64,000 nucleotides of DNA from Aliiroseovarius halocynthiae (GCF_007004645.1 NZ_ML660027.1:718-64717), one strand, 5' to 3'. Positions 38,159 through 47,462 are shown, counted from the stretch's first letter. Translations and numbers: made by a program. The notes: generated from the sequence alone by a model not told the origin.

Positions 38159-38617
38159 TTAACCGTTATTCAGTTCTTGGATTTTCATGTGTATTTTCAA
38201 CGAGACCTTGGCGAAGGCTTTAACTTCGTCTTCCGAAAGTCCCAATGTCTCATGCAAAAGGGTGTCTGCAAGGCCAACAATCTCGCGTCGTTGTTCGTGA
38301 CCTTTTTCGGTCAGGCACAGCAGCCACGCACGGCGGTCTTTCGGGTCGCGGACGCGTTCGATCAGGCCGCGCTCTTCCATCTGATCCGCAACGGTCGTCA
38401 TGGTCGAGGGTAGCGCGCTGATGTCGCGGGCCAGTGTGCCGATCCTTTTCGGACGGTCCAGCTTAACCAGCACCTTGCGTTCAACACCGGGGCCATCGCA
38501 GTCGACACCCTGCTGACGCATGTTGGTGTCGATATAGGTGTACAGTGAAAAGACACCCATCAGAGCATGCAGTTCCGGCTCCACGTCATCCGTATTGAGA
38601 TCAGAATGAGCATTCAT
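38159..38617 (-). CDS. MarR-family transcriptional regulator
   Basis: 152-residue winged-helix regulator (IGTLARDISALPSTMTTVADQMEERGLIERVRDPKDRRAWLLCLTEKG is the MarR wing and recognition helix). Heads the marR-MFP-RND operon, so it most likely represses the pump until a ligand binds. Start chosen at ATG 38617, with AAAAAGGA upstream. A short dyad TTCA-N5-TGAA (38655-38667) lies in its probable promoter. Confidence 0.9.
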   Translation of the reverse strand: MNAHSDLNTDDVEPELHALMGVFSLYTYIDTNMRQQGVDCDGPGVERKVLVKLDRPKRIGTLARDISALPSTMTTVADQMEERGLIERVRDPKDRRAWLLCLTEKGHEQRREIVGLADTLLHETLGLSEDEVKAFAKVSLKIHMKIQELNNG

Positions 38618-38982
38618 GGCGTAGATTCCTTTTTGTGTGAGTAAGCGCATATAGTTCAGAAAGTGAAATGTCCAGATGTTAAAGTAAGCAAGAGAGGATG
38701 GGATTCGGACGTAACGTCAAGCAGCCATGGGGCAAGAAAAGAATACCAATCGGCGCTTAAGTGCGGTTCAATTCAACTGTGGGATTAAAATCTTGGTGTC
38801 AGTTATGTTTGGCTGACAACGGGATACGTGGTAATTGGTAAAAAAACTTTACCAGTTAAGCAGATTCCAATTGAAATCCGTTAAAACCTGAGTAGTAATT
38901 GGCGTGGCAGCGCAGGCGGGCCAGTGCTTTTCCTGTGCGTCTCAGAAGAAAAAATTGAGAACTCGGAGGAGGAGATTCCAAT
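38618..38982. other. Divergent intergenic region marR / TRAP operon
   Basis: 365 bp with no gene, AT-rich. It should hold both divergent promoters. Visible: the dyad TTCAGAAAGTGAA (38655-38667) on the marR side; a longer operator-like inverted repeat at 38833-38857; and AGGAGGAG before the dctP start at 38983. Confidence 0.6.
38833..38857. promoter_or_regulatory. Operator-like inverted repeat before the TRAP operon
   Basis: TGGTAAA and TTTACCA are perfect arms around 5 bp; extended arms AATTGGTAAA / TTTACCAGTT pair at 9 of 10 positions. TGGT...ACCA arms are usual for GntR/FadR-type operators. It is about 125 bp before dctP; which regulator binds is not known. Confidence 0.5.
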
Positions 38983-40071
38983 ATGGAACGCCGTAAGTTT
39001 CTAAAGGGTGCAGCGCTGGGCGCTGGTGCAACCGCTCTTGCAACGCCCGCACTTGCCCAAGGTGGCAAGACCCTGACCATCGTATCGACCTGGCCGCGGG
39101 ACTTCCCGGGTCTGGGCATTTCGGCCCAGCGCCTGGCCGCTCGCATCGGTCAACTGTCCGACGGCGCCCTGAATGTTGAGTACTTTGCCTCCGGCGAACG
39201 TGTTGGTGCCTTTGACGTCTTCGACGAAGTCGCATCCGGCAACGCACAGGCCTATATCGGTGCCGAGTACTACTTCACCGGTAAGCACCCTGCATTTGCC
39301 TATTTCACGTCGGTACCGTTCGGTATGTCGACACCCGAGTGGAACGCATGGATCAAATTTGGTGGCGGTCAGGAACTGTGGGACGAAGTCTCGGGCGAAT
39401 TCGGCCTGAAAGCTCTTGCGGCTGGGTCGACCGGTACGCAGGCTGGCGGCTGGTTTAACAAAGAAATCGAAAGCGCAGATGACCTGAAGGGTCTGAAGAT
39501 GCGTATTCCCGGTCTGGGTGGCCAGGTTCTGTCGAAGCTTGGTGCGTCGACGGTTTCGGTGCCCGGTTCGCAGATCTATGAAAACCTAGTGTCGGGCGCC
39601 ATTGACGCGACCGAGTGGGTTGGTCCGTACAACGACTATTTCATGAAGTTCTACGAAGCGGCCAAGTACTACTACACCGCTGGTATGCACGAGCCGGGTG
39701 GAGGTCTGTCCTTCAGCATGAACCGCGCATTCTATGACGGTCTTTCCGACTGGGAGCGTGCTGTAATCGAAGCGGCATGTAACGAAGAGCACGCTGCATC
39801 GCACGAAGAAAACATTGCGAAGAACGGCGAATATCTGGCCAAGCTGGTTGACGAGCAAGGCGTTCAGGTTCGCGCGTTTAACGACGATGTTTGGGACAGC
39901 TTCGGCGAAGCTGCCGAGGAAGTGTTTGAAGAAACCCGCGACCATTCGGAATTGGCTGCACGGGTCAATGATGACTTCCAAGGCAAACTCCGCGAGATGG
40001 GTACCATGATGGCTCAGTTCGAAGTGGGCTATATCAACCAGCGTAACCGCGTTCTGGGTCTGGGCGAGTAA
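38983..40071 (+). CDS. dctP: TRAP transporter binding protein (TakP-like)
   Basis: 362-residue periplasmic binding protein of a TRAP transporter. Twin-arginine signal peptide (RRKFLK, cleavage after ATPALA). The segment SGAIDATEWVGPYNDYFMKFYEAAKYYY resembles TakP of Rhodobacter sphaeroides, which binds 2-oxo acids with a cation, so an alpha-keto acid or similar monocarboxylate is likely (inference). SD GGAGGAGG 11 bp upstream. Separated from dctQ by a terminator, allowing excess binding protein. Confidence 0.93.
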   Translation: MERRKFLKGAALGAGATALATPALAQGGKTLTIVSTWPRDFPGLGISAQRLAARIGQLSDGALNVEYFASGERVGAFDVFDEVASGNAQAYIGAEYYFTGKHPAFAYFTSVPFGMSTPEWNAWIKFGGGQELWDEVSGEFGLKALAAGSTGTQAGGWFNKEIESADDLKGLKMRIPGLGGQVLSKLGASTVSVPGSQIYENLVSGAIDATEWVGPYNDYFMKFYEAAKYYYTAGMHEPGGGLSFSMNRAFYDGLSDWERAVIEAACNEEHAASHEENIAKNGEYLAKLVDEQGVQVRAFNDDVWDSFGEAAEEVFEETRDHSELAARVNDDFQGKLREMGTMMAQFEVGYINQRNRVLGLGE

Positions 40072-40096
40072 GCCGCAGATCGCTGAAAAACAATCT

Positions 40097-40127
40097 GAGC
40101 GGGGCCGAAATGGTCCCGCTCTTTTTT
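40097..40127 (+). terminator. Intraoperonic terminator between dctP and dctQ
   Basis: Stem GAGCGGGGCC / GGTCCCGCTC (one G-T pair) with loop GAAAT, followed by TTTTTT. It probably reduces read-through into dctQM and raises the ratio of binding protein to permease. Confidence 0.9.
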
Positions 40128-40186
40128 AAGGCACCATGGGCGACCACTGCCCGGACGCCTTATACCAACCGACTTCGGGGGAGCTG

Positions 40187-41179
40187 ATGGCAACCGATTT
40201 TTCCGACATTTCACGCGAAGGCAGCCCGGCAATCACCGCACGGCTGTTTGCATGGGGCATGCTTGGCTTCCTGTTTGCGTTTCTGGTAAACAACGTACTG
40301 GTCGTAGGCTTCGGCATGCCGGGCGCAAAACCGATATTCCAAGGCGGTGCGACGGGGGGCAGCTGGGCTAATCTGGCAGTCTATATCGTCAGCGTTGCCC
40401 TTGCAGCCTTCTATGTCCTCAGCACGAAAGCCACGGCGCTGCGCTGGGATGCGATGAAGATCCACAAGTTCAACGTTTATCTGATTCGCGCCATGTTTTG
40501 GGCTGTTCTGCTGGTTGGCATCGCCGACTGTGCCATCGCCTTCATGCGGGTCGAAGGCATTCTGGCGGGCATGTTCGGCGAAGACACCGCCAAACTGTTC
40601 AGCAAATCGCGTTGGGTTGGTCCCTATATCCATATTCCGCTGATCGCGTCGGGTTTTGTGGTCGCGCTGTTTACCCGCACGCTGGGCTTTACATGGCTTG
40701 CCCTGATGATTGTTGCGGCTGAGCTGCTGATCGTGATCTCGCGCTTTGTGTTCAGCTATGAGCAGGCACTTATGGGTGACCTCGTGCGCTACTGGTACGC
40801 GGCCCTGTTCCTGTTTGCCTCGGCCTTTACCCTGTTCGAAGAAGGCCACGTCCGTGTGGATGTGCTTTATGCCGGATTTGGCCGCACCACACGTGGCTTT
40901 GTGAACGCTTTCGGATCGATCGTACTGGGAATGAGCACCGTCTGGGTGATCCTCGCAGTTGGGTTCAATGGCAAGACCTCGATCATCAACAGCCCTATCA
41001 TCAACCTCGAAATCTCGCAGGCTGGTGGCGTGGGCATGTTCATCAAATACCAGATGGCCGCCTTCTTGGGTGTGTTTGCCATCACCATGCTGATCCAGTT
41101 CGTCAGCTATTTCCTTGAGGCCGTCGCCGACAAACGTGACGAGCCCGGACACCGTGAAGTCGCCCCGGCGGCTCATTAA
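40187..41179 (+). CDS. dctQ: TRAP transporter small permease DctQ (extended)
   Basis: 330-residue membrane protein, about twice the usual length (160-200) of DctQ. The C-terminal half holds the DctQ-like four-helix domain (TLFEEGHVRVDVLYAGF is the hallmark) and the N-terminal half adds extra helices, as in the TakQ type. Start chosen at ATG 40187 with GGGGGAGCTG directly upstream rather than the ATG at 40136. Needed with DctM for sodium-driven uptake. Confidence 0.88.
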   Translation: MATDFSDISREGSPAITARLFAWGMLGFLFAFLVNNVLVVGFGMPGAKPIFQGGATGGSWANLAVYIVSVALAAFYVLSTKATALRWDAMKIHKFNVYLIRAMFWAVLLVGIADCAIAFMRVEGILAGMFGEDTAKLFSKSRWVGPYIHIPLIASGFVVALFTRTLGFTWLALMIVAAELLIVISRFVFSYEQALMGDLVRYWYAALFLFASAFTLFEEGHVRVDVLYAGFGRTTRGFVNAFGSIVLGMSTVWVILAVGFNGKTSIINSPIINLEISQAGGVGMFIKYQMAAFLGVFAITMLIQFVSYFLEAVADKRDEPGHREVAPAAH

Positions 41180-41190
41180 GGACACGACAG

Positions 41191-43845
41191 ATGGAATTCT
41201 ACTTCCTAGCCCTTCTTATCCTGATCATGGCCGCTGCCCTTGGGTCCGGCTATCCCGTGGCCTTTGCGCTTCCGGGTGCAGCCATCATCACCATCGGCCT
41301 TGCCGCCGGTGCCGGTTACATCTTTGCAGGCTCGACTGATGCCTATTTCCATTCGGGCGGGCCAAACCAATGGCTGTCCGCGGGGGTGACGAACCTTAGG
41401 GGCGTCTATTGGGAGGTCGAGAGGGATACCCTGATCGCCATCCCATTGTTCATCTTCATGGGCATCATGCTGCAACGCTCGAAAATCGCCGAGGACCTTC
41501 TGGTCACGATGGCACAACTGTTTGGCCCGGTGCCGGGTGGTCTGGGCATCTCGGTTGTCTTCGTGGGTGCGCTGCTGGCGGCCACCACCGGGATCGTTGG
41601 TGCGACTGTTGTGGCGATGGGCTTGATTTCGCTGCCAGCAATGCTGCGCAACAACTATTCGCCATCGCTGGCGACCGGTACGATTGCGGCCTCGGGCACG
41701 CTGGGACAGATCATTCCGCCCTCGATCGTGCTAATCATTCTGGCCGACCAGCTGGCATCCGCGACCGACCAAGCGTCGACTGCGCGTAAGGCGCTGCACA
41801 AAGAAGCCACGGGCGAGCTGTCCATGCCGTCGGTTTTCGACGTAGGATCAACCTCCGCCGGCGAGATGTTTCTGGGTGCGTTCATTCCGGGACTGCTGCT
41901 GGTGGGCCTGTACATGCTGTACATCCTTGTCTACGCGATCCTGAAGCCGAAACAGGCGCCTGCTGTGCCCTATGACGGCAAGTATGACGGCGCTTTCTTG
42001 AAGAATATGCTGATCACTCTGGTGCCGCCTCTGGCGCTGATCTTCCTTGTTCTAGGGTCGATCATCGCCGGTGTCGCCACCGTGAACCAAGCCGGCGCCA
42101 TTGGTGCTGCTGGCGCGATGATCATGGCGGGATATCGACTGCCCGAGGCCAACAAGTCGCTCTATTATCCGGCGCTTCTGGCGATTGCATCGCTGGCCGT
42201 GCTTGCCATTGCCTTGATCAATTTCGACATGAACGTGAAAGCGATCGAGGATGGCTCGGACCGGTTGGGCATCATCCTTGGTGCGGTTGGGTCGATCATG
42301 CTTTTGGTTGCACTGATCTGGTCCTGCTGGCGTGTTCTGAAGATTGAAAACACCTTGGCGGGCGTCATGCTGGAAACAGCAAAGACGACGTCGCTGGTGT
42401 TCATCATCCTTCTGGGTGCCGCCATGCTGACCGCCGCCTTCCGCGCGTTCGGGGGCGAGGATCTGGTGAAAGAATTCCTGCTGGGTCTGCCCGGCGGGTT
42501 CTGGACACAATTCTTCATCGTCATGCTGGTGATCTTTGTTCTGGGTTTCTTTCTGGACTTCATCGAGATCGCGGTTGTGGTTGTGCCTATCGTGGCCCCG
42601 ATCCTGCTGGCCGATCCCGAAGCGAACATCACCGCCGTTTGGCTGGGTGTGATGATTGGTCTGAACATTCAGACCAGCTTCCTGACACCTCCGTTCGGGT
42701 TTGCGTTGTTCTATCTGCGTGGCGTGGCCCCTGCGATCGTGAAAACGGTGCAGATGTATAAGGGCGTGATTGCCTTCATCTCGCTTCAGATTGCGGCGCT
42801 GGTGATCGTAGGTCTGTATCCGCCATTGGTGAACTATCTGCCCAACCGCGTCAGCTTCCTGTCGGAAAGCAGCCCGCCGCCGCGCAACCCAAAACTGCAG
42901 CTGTGCGTCGAAGACTACGTGGGCCAGAAACTTGCCGAAAGTTCGGCCACCCGCGATGCGATCGCAGCAGCGCGCGGTTTGGATCTGTCGGTACTGCCGA
43001 AGGATTTGGCAGATGACCTGACCGACGGTTTCGACACCGCGGATGCGGCTTTGACCGAGCTGGATACGGCGTTTGCATCTGCGGACAGCGTGCAGGCGGC
43101 ATCGGGCGAGTATCGACCGCAACTGCGGTTGGTGCGCGGCATAGAAAAGCAGATCCGCAACATCCAGCACGAGGTTGCCGAGCTTGAAAAGCAGGCCAGC
43201 CGGATGCGTGATGAAAGTCAGGCCGCCGACAAGGCCAAGCTGGACACGAAGGTTGCTGCTTTGAAAGCCGAGATCGAGCATCTGCGTGCTGGAATCCCGG
43301 AAAGCTGGGAAGGCGTGCACAAAGAGTTCCAAACGCTCACCAAAGCTGAAAACAGCGCGCGGTCCAAGTATCGCCGTGCTGCGGATGGTGCGTGGGAGGC
43401 TCCGATGTCGGTTTTAGCTGTGCTGGACGCCAACGACGCGTTTGTGGCGCTTGAGCAGGATCTGCGCGACATGAAAGTGACGATCATGTCGACGCCAGAG
43501 AAAGAAGCGCAAGAGCTGGTGAACGAGCTGTCGAAAGTCTTTGGCAAGGTCGAGGGTGCAGATGACGTGAAGAAGGCGCTAAGCAAAGCCCGTAAGGCGT
43601 TGAAATCTAAGACACCAGATCGGGACAAAGCCTTGGCTGCTTACGATGATGCGGTCGCTGCTTATGAAGGTCAGCTTGCATGGCGGGCCGAGGCAGATGC
43701 CAAGCTGCGCGATGGCTTGAATGCCTATATGGATGGCATAAAGGATACTTTGGGTATCCGCCAGCAGCCGCGCTTTACGCGGGATCAGGCGCTCGAAATG
43801 GCATCGTGCACCGCCTATCACCGGGATATCTCTCTTAACTTCTGA
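41191..43845 (+). CDS. dctM: TRAP transporter large permease DctM with long C-terminal extension
   Basis: 884 residues. The membrane part (about 1-560) is the DctM transport domain (IPLFIFMGIMLQRSKIAEDLL, GTIAASGTLGQIIPPSIVLIILADQ, FLDFIEIAVVVVPIVAPIL, TSFLTPPFGFALFYLRG), enlarged by loops near residues 190-220 and 310-390, as in the TakM type. From about 560 to 884 a soluble, highly charged, mainly helical tail follows (EKQIRNIQHEVAELEKQ, KVAALKAEIEHLRAG), with heptad-like stretches suggesting coiled coil. Ordinary DctM has 420-450 residues. The tail's function is unknown. Followed by a terminator. Confidence 0.9.
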   Translation: MEFYFLALLILIMAAALGSGYPVAFALPGAAIITIGLAAGAGYIFAGSTDAYFHSGGPNQWLSAGVTNLRGVYWEVERDTLIAIPLFIFMGIMLQRSKIAEDLLVTMAQLFGPVPGGLGISVVFVGALLAATTGIVGATVVAMGLISLPAMLRNNYSPSLATGTIAASGTLGQIIPPSIVLIILADQLASATDQASTARKALHKEATGELSMPSVFDVGSTSAGEMFLGAFIPGLLLVGLYMLYILVYAILKPKQAPAVPYDGKYDGAFLKNMLITLVPPLALIFLVLGSIIAGVATVNQAGAIGAAGAMIMAGYRLPEANKSLYYPALLAIASLAVLAIALINFDMNVKAIEDGSDRLGIILGAVGSIMLLVALIWSCWRVLKIENTLAGVMLETAKTTSLVFIILLGAAMLTAAFRAFGGEDLVKEFLLGLPGGFWTQFFIVMLVIFVLGFFLDFIEIAVVVVPIVAPILLADPEANITAVWLGVMIGLNIQTSFLTPPFGFALFYLRGVAPAIVKTVQMYKGVIAFISLQIAALVIVGLYPPLVNYLPNRVSFLSESSPPPRNPKLQLCVEDYVGQKLAESSATRDAIAAARGLDLSVLPKDLADDLTDGFDTADAALTELDTAFASADSVQAASGEYRPQLRLVRGIEKQIRNIQHEVAELEKQASRMRDESQAADKAKLDTKVAALKAEIEHLRAGIPESWEGVHKEFQTLTKAENSARSKYRRAADGAWEAPMSVLAVLDANDAFVALEQDLRDMKVTIMSTPEKEAQELVNELSKVFGKVEGADDVKKALSKARKALKSKTPDRDKALAAYDDAVAAYEGQLAWRAEADAKLRDGLNAYMDGIKDTLGIRQQPRFTRDQALEMASCTAYHRDISLNF

Positions 43846-43874
43846 TCTGATAGATAGGCACATATAAATATTTG

Positions 43875-43906
43875 AAAGGGCTGGATTTTATCCGGCCCTT
43901 TTCTTT
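43875..43906 (+). terminator. Rho-independent terminator of the TRAP operon
   Basis: 11-bp stem AAAGGGCTGGA / TCCGGCCCTTT (one G-T pair), loop TTTTA, then TTCTTT; 30 bp after dctM. Confidence 0.92.
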
Positions 43907-43946
43907 GCACTTGCTGCGAACACAGGCAGCGGATTTTGCAGATAAA

Positions 43947-43976
43947 ATGTCGCAAAGGGGCGTGTCATGTCGCAAA
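43947..43976 (+). repeat. Tandem direct repeat ATGTCGCAAA, 20-bp period
   Basis: Two identical copies of ATGTCGCAAA, at 43947-43956 and 43967-43976, start exactly 20 bp apart (two helical turns), about 120-145 bp before the peptide-type binding-protein gene. This arrangement suits cooperative binding of a regulator. Inference from pattern only. Confidence 0.5.
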
Positions 43977-44093
43977 CTTGTGACCGAGAGTCGGTATCCG
44001 CCCTTGCGATGGGTCGGGTTCTGCGCAACTCTATTGGCTGAACTAATAATACGGCGGTCCATCGTCACACGCCGACCACTTAGGGAGCCTTCA

Positions 44094-45683
44094 ATGAAAA
44101 ATGAACTCGAATATCTGTCCAAACGTGTTGCTGATCGCAAGCTGTCACGCCGCGACTTCATGGGTCGTGCAAGTGCGCTAGGCGTTTCGGCTGCCGCTGC
44201 AAGCACCATGTTGTCTTCTGCGGCTCTGGCGGCCGGGCCCAAAAAGGGCGGCACCATGAAGCTGGGTATGATGGGTGGCGAAAGCACCAATACGTTGGAT
44301 CCGGCACCCGCCGCGACGCAGGTTCCGGGTATGAATTTGCGCCTTTACGGTGACCAAATGGTTGACGTGGCCGCCGATGGTAGCGTCGAAATGCGTTTGG
44401 CTGAAAGCGTAGAAAGCACTCCTGATGCGAAGACATGGCACTTCAAAGTCCGTCAGGGCGTTGAATTCCACAATGGCAAGACCGTGACGTCGGAAGACTT
44501 CCTGCGCACCGTAGAGCGTCACGCCAACGAAGATTCGAAATCGGGTGCGCTGGGTGTGCTTCAGGGCATCAAAGATATGCGCGCCGAAGGTGACACCTTC
44601 ACCGTCGAAATGGAAAACCCCACCGCTGACCTTCCGTACCTGATGGCAGACTGGCACCTTGTTGTTCAGCCTGATGGTGGATTTGATAACCCGAATGCAG
44701 GCATCGGCACCGGCCCTTACACCATTGAGGTGGACGAGCCGGGTGTGCGCCACGCATTCAAGAAGAACCCGAACTATTGGGATGACACCCGTGGCCACGT
44801 GGATGAGGTTGAGCTGCTGGTCATCAACGACAACACCGCCCGTATGTCGGCCCTGCAATCGGGTCAGGTTCACATGGTGAACGGTGTTGATCCCAAGGTT
44901 GCCAGCCTTTTGAACCGCGCCCCGAACCTTGAAGTTCGCAACGTCGCCGGTCGCGCACACTATGTCTTTGTCATGCATGGTAATACTGCACCTTTTGACA
45001 ACAAAGACCTGCGTTTGGCACTGAAATACGCCATTAATCGCGAAGAGCTGGTTGAAAAAGTTCTGCGTGGCTTTGGTTCGGTCGGGAACGATATGCCGAT
45101 CAACGCAGCCTATCCGTTCTTCGACGATTCGTTCGAACAGCGTATGTATGATCCCGAGAAAGCCGCCGAGCATTATAAGGCATCGGGCCATGATGGCTCG
45201 CCCATCGTACTGCACGTGTCGGATGCTGCATTTGCCGGTGCTGTGGACGCAGCTCAGCTGTTCCAACAGTCCGCCGCTGCTGCAGGTATTCCGCTGGAAA
45301 TCAAACGCGAGCCGTCGGATGGTTACTGGTCGGAAGTCTGGAACGCCAAGCCGTTCTGTGCGTCCTATTGGTCCGGCCGTCCGGTTCAGGACCAGATGTA
45401 CACCACCGCGTACCATTCGCAGGCCGACTGGAACGACACCCGTTTCAACAACGCCGAGTTCGACGATCTGTTGATCAAGGCGCGTGGCGAACTGGACCCA
45501 GCGAAGCGCAAAGAGATGTATTCGCGCATGGGTCACTTGGTTCGTGACGAAAGCGGCCTGATCGCTCCGATGTTCAACGACTTCGTTGATGGCGTATCGA
45601 AGCAAGTCGTGGGTTATGAAGACGATCCGAACGGGTTCCTGATGTATTCGTGGGCTCCGATCAAATGCTGGCTGGACGCGTAA
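44094..45683 (+). CDS. Peptide/nickel-type ABC binding protein
   Basis: 529-residue SBP_bac_5 (DppA/OppA) binding protein. The N-terminus has a twin-arginine signal (SRRDFMGRASALGVSAAAAS), preceded by about 18 residues. Family blocks: AESVESTPDAKTWHFKVRQG, FHNGKTVTSEDF, GTGPYTIE and the LALKYAINRE segment. Ligands of this family include peptides, nickel, opines and polyamines; this one is not determined. Start chosen at ATG 44094 after AGGGAGCC; the frame extends upstream to 43872 through the terminator without support. First gene of the ABC operon. Confidence 0.92.
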   Translation: MKNELEYLSKRVADRKLSRRDFMGRASALGVSAAAASTMLSSAALAAGPKKGGTMKLGMMGGESTNTLDPAPAATQVPGMNLRLYGDQMVDVAADGSVEMRLAESVESTPDAKTWHFKVRQGVEFHNGKTVTSEDFLRTVERHANEDSKSGALGVLQGIKDMRAEGDTFTVEMENPTADLPYLMADWHLVVQPDGGFDNPNAGIGTGPYTIEVDEPGVRHAFKKNPNYWDDTRGHVDEVELLVINDNTARMSALQSGQVHMVNGVDPKVASLLNRAPNLEVRNVAGRAHYVFVMHGNTAPFDNKDLRLALKYAINREELVEKVLRGFGSVGNDMPINAAYPFFDDSFEQRMYDPEKAAEHYKASGHDGSPIVLHVSDAAFAGAVDAAQLFQQSAAAAGIPLEIKREPSDGYWSEVWNAKPFCASYWSGRPVQDQMYTTAYHSQADWNDTRFNNAEFDDLLIKARGELDPAKRKEMYSRMGHLVRDESGLIAPMFNDFVDGVSKQVVGYEDDPNGFLMYSWAPIKCWLDA

Positions 45684-45693
45684 GGTCCGCTCC

Positions 45694-46650
45694 ATGCATC
45701 CCATTTTAAAACTGGTTGCTCAGCGCTTGGCGCTGAGCATCCTTCTGCTCCTCGCAGCTTCGGTACTGATCTTCGTCGGTACGACCATCTTGCCGGGCGA
45801 CGTCGCCCAAAGCATCCTTGGTCAAGCTGCTACTCCTGAATCCCTCGCCAACTTGCGCAAAGAGCTCGGCATGGATCAGCCCGCCACCACGCGCTATTTC
45901 AACTGGTTGTTTGGTGCGCTTCAGGGTGATCTTGGCACGGCGCTGACCAATGGGCGCGATATTGTCGAAAGCCTTGGCGGGCGATTGAAAAACACGCTGT
46001 TTTTGGCCTTCTGGGCCGCCGTCGTTGCCGTCCCACTGGCCATTTTCCTTGGCCTTTTGGCAGTACGCTATCGCGAGCGTTGGCCTGATAAGCTGATTTC
46101 GGCAGTAACGCTGGCATCGATTTCGATCCCCGAATTCCTGATTGGTTATCTGCTGATGTATTTTGTTGGTGTGAAACTGGGCTGGGCGCCCACCGTTTCT
46201 ACGATCTATGACAGCATGTCGCTGGGCGAAAAACTTAGCGCAATTGCGCTGCCCGTGACGGTACTGACCATGGTTGTGCTGGCACATATGATGCGCATGA
46301 CACGTGCCGCCATTCTGAACGTGATGCAGTCGGCCTATATCGAAACGGCTGAACTGAAGGGCCTGACAAGCTTTCAGGTCATCGCGCGCCACGCTTTTCC
46401 GAACGCCATCGCGCCGGTGGTGAACGTGGTTATGCTGAACCTTGCTTACCTTGTCGTGGGCGTCGTGGTTGTCGAGGTGGTCTTCGTGTACCCCGGCATG
46501 GGCCAGTATCTGGTTGACCATGTGGCCAAACGTGACGTGCCCGTTGTGCAGGCCTGCGGTCTGATCTTCGCGGCAGTCTATATCGGGTTGAACATGGTGG
46601 CTGACATCGTGTCGATCCTGGCTAACCCAAGGCTGAGGCATCCGAAATGA
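45694..46650 (+). CDS. DppB-type ABC permease
   Basis: 318-residue inner-membrane permease with six helices: N-terminal helix and periplasmic loop (LPGDVAQSILGQAATPESLANLRKELGMDQP), then the transport domain with the ATPase-contact EAA loop (YIETAELKGLTSFQVIARHAFPNAIAP). It pairs with the DppC-type permease, whose ATG overlaps its stop. The gene begins 10 bp after the binding-protein stop. Confidence 0.93.
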   Translation: MHPILKLVAQRLALSILLLLAASVLIFVGTTILPGDVAQSILGQAATPESLANLRKELGMDQPATTRYFNWLFGALQGDLGTALTNGRDIVESLGGRLKNTLFLAFWAAVVAVPLAIFLGLLAVRYRERWPDKLISAVTLASISIPEFLIGYLLMYFVGVKLGWAPTVSTIYDSMSLGEKLSAIALPVTVLTMVVLAHMMRMTRAAILNVMQSAYIETAELKGLTSFQVIARHAFPNAIAPVVNVVMLNLAYLVVGVVVVEVVFVYPGMGQYLVDHVAKRDVPVVQACGLIFAAVYIGLNMVADIVSILANPRLRHPK

Positions 46651-47462
46651 TGAGAATACCCCCCGCGGCCTTGATTGGCCTGTTTTTCACAGGGCTTTAT
46701 TTCTTCATGGCGATCTTCGCCCCGTTGATTGCGCCCTATCCGATGACTGAAATCGTTGGTGACGTCTGGGAGCCCTCATCCGCCGAGCACTGGCTGGGCA
46801 CCGACAATATCGGTCGTGATCTGCTTTCTCGCATGATCTATGGCGGACGGACGACGATTTTTATCGCCACGGCTGCCACGATCCTCAGCTTCACACTTGG
46901 CTCGATCCTTGGCTTTACAGCTGCGGTGGTCGGTGGCTGGGTTGATCAATTGATGAGCCGTTTCGTCGACCTGATCATGTCCATCCCGACCCTGATCTTC
47001 GCTTTGGTTGTGCTGTCGGTCATGCCGGTGACACTGTTCATGCTGATCCTGGTCATGGGTCTTCTGGATTCGACCCGCGTCTATCGCTTGGCCCGTGCGG
47101 TCGCTGTGGACATCAATGTCATGGACTTTGTCGAAGCCGCGAAGCTGCGTGGCGAAGGCCGTCGCTGGATCATCTTCCGTGAAATCCTGCCCAATGCGCT
47201 GTCTCCTCTGGTGGCCGAAATGGGTCTGCGGTTCATCTTTGCGGTGCTCTTCGTGTCGACGCTTTCGTTCCTTGGTCTTGGCGTACAACCGCCAAACGCT
47301 GACTGGGGCGGCATCGTGAAGGAAAACAAAGACGGTATCGTTTATGGCATCTCGGCTGCCCTTGTGCCCGCCGTTGCTATCGCGACGCTGGCGATCTCCG
47401 TGAATCTTGTTGCCGACTGGGTGCTGAACCGCACCACCAGCCTGAAAGGGGGCCGCGGATGA
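46647..47462 (+). CDS. DppC-type ABC permease
   Basis: 271-residue permease. GTDNIGRDLLSRMIYGGRTT is the DppC hallmark, and the EAA loop is FVEAAKLRGEGRRWIIFREILPNALSPL. It forms a heterodimer with the upstream permease. Overlaps the previous gene (ATGATGA) and the following ATPase gene (ATGA), so all three are coupled. Confidence 0.93.
   Translation: MMRIPPAALIGLFFTGLYFFMAIFAPLIAPYPMTEIVGDVWEPSSAEHWLGTDNIGRDLLSRMIYGGRTTIFIATAATILSFTLGSILGFTAAVVGGWVDQLMSRFVDLIMSIPTLIFALVVLSVMPVTLFMLILVMGLLDSTRVYRLARAVAVDINVMDFVEAAKLRGEGRRWIIFREILPNALSPLVAEMGLRFIFAVLFVSTLSFLGLGVQPPNADWGGIVKENKDGIVYGISAALVPAVAIATLAISVNLVADWVLNRTTSLKGGRG

Noticed and set aside
43872-44093. 74-codon N-terminal extension of the peptide-binding protein
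   Set aside because: It would run through the TRAP terminator and put about 90 residues before the Tat signal; ATG 44094 has its own ribosome-binding site.
44178-45704. 508-codon open frame on the minus strand opposite the peptide-binding-protein gene
   Set aside because: Antisense shadow of a well-supported gene; Cys/His/Arg-rich with no recognisable motif.
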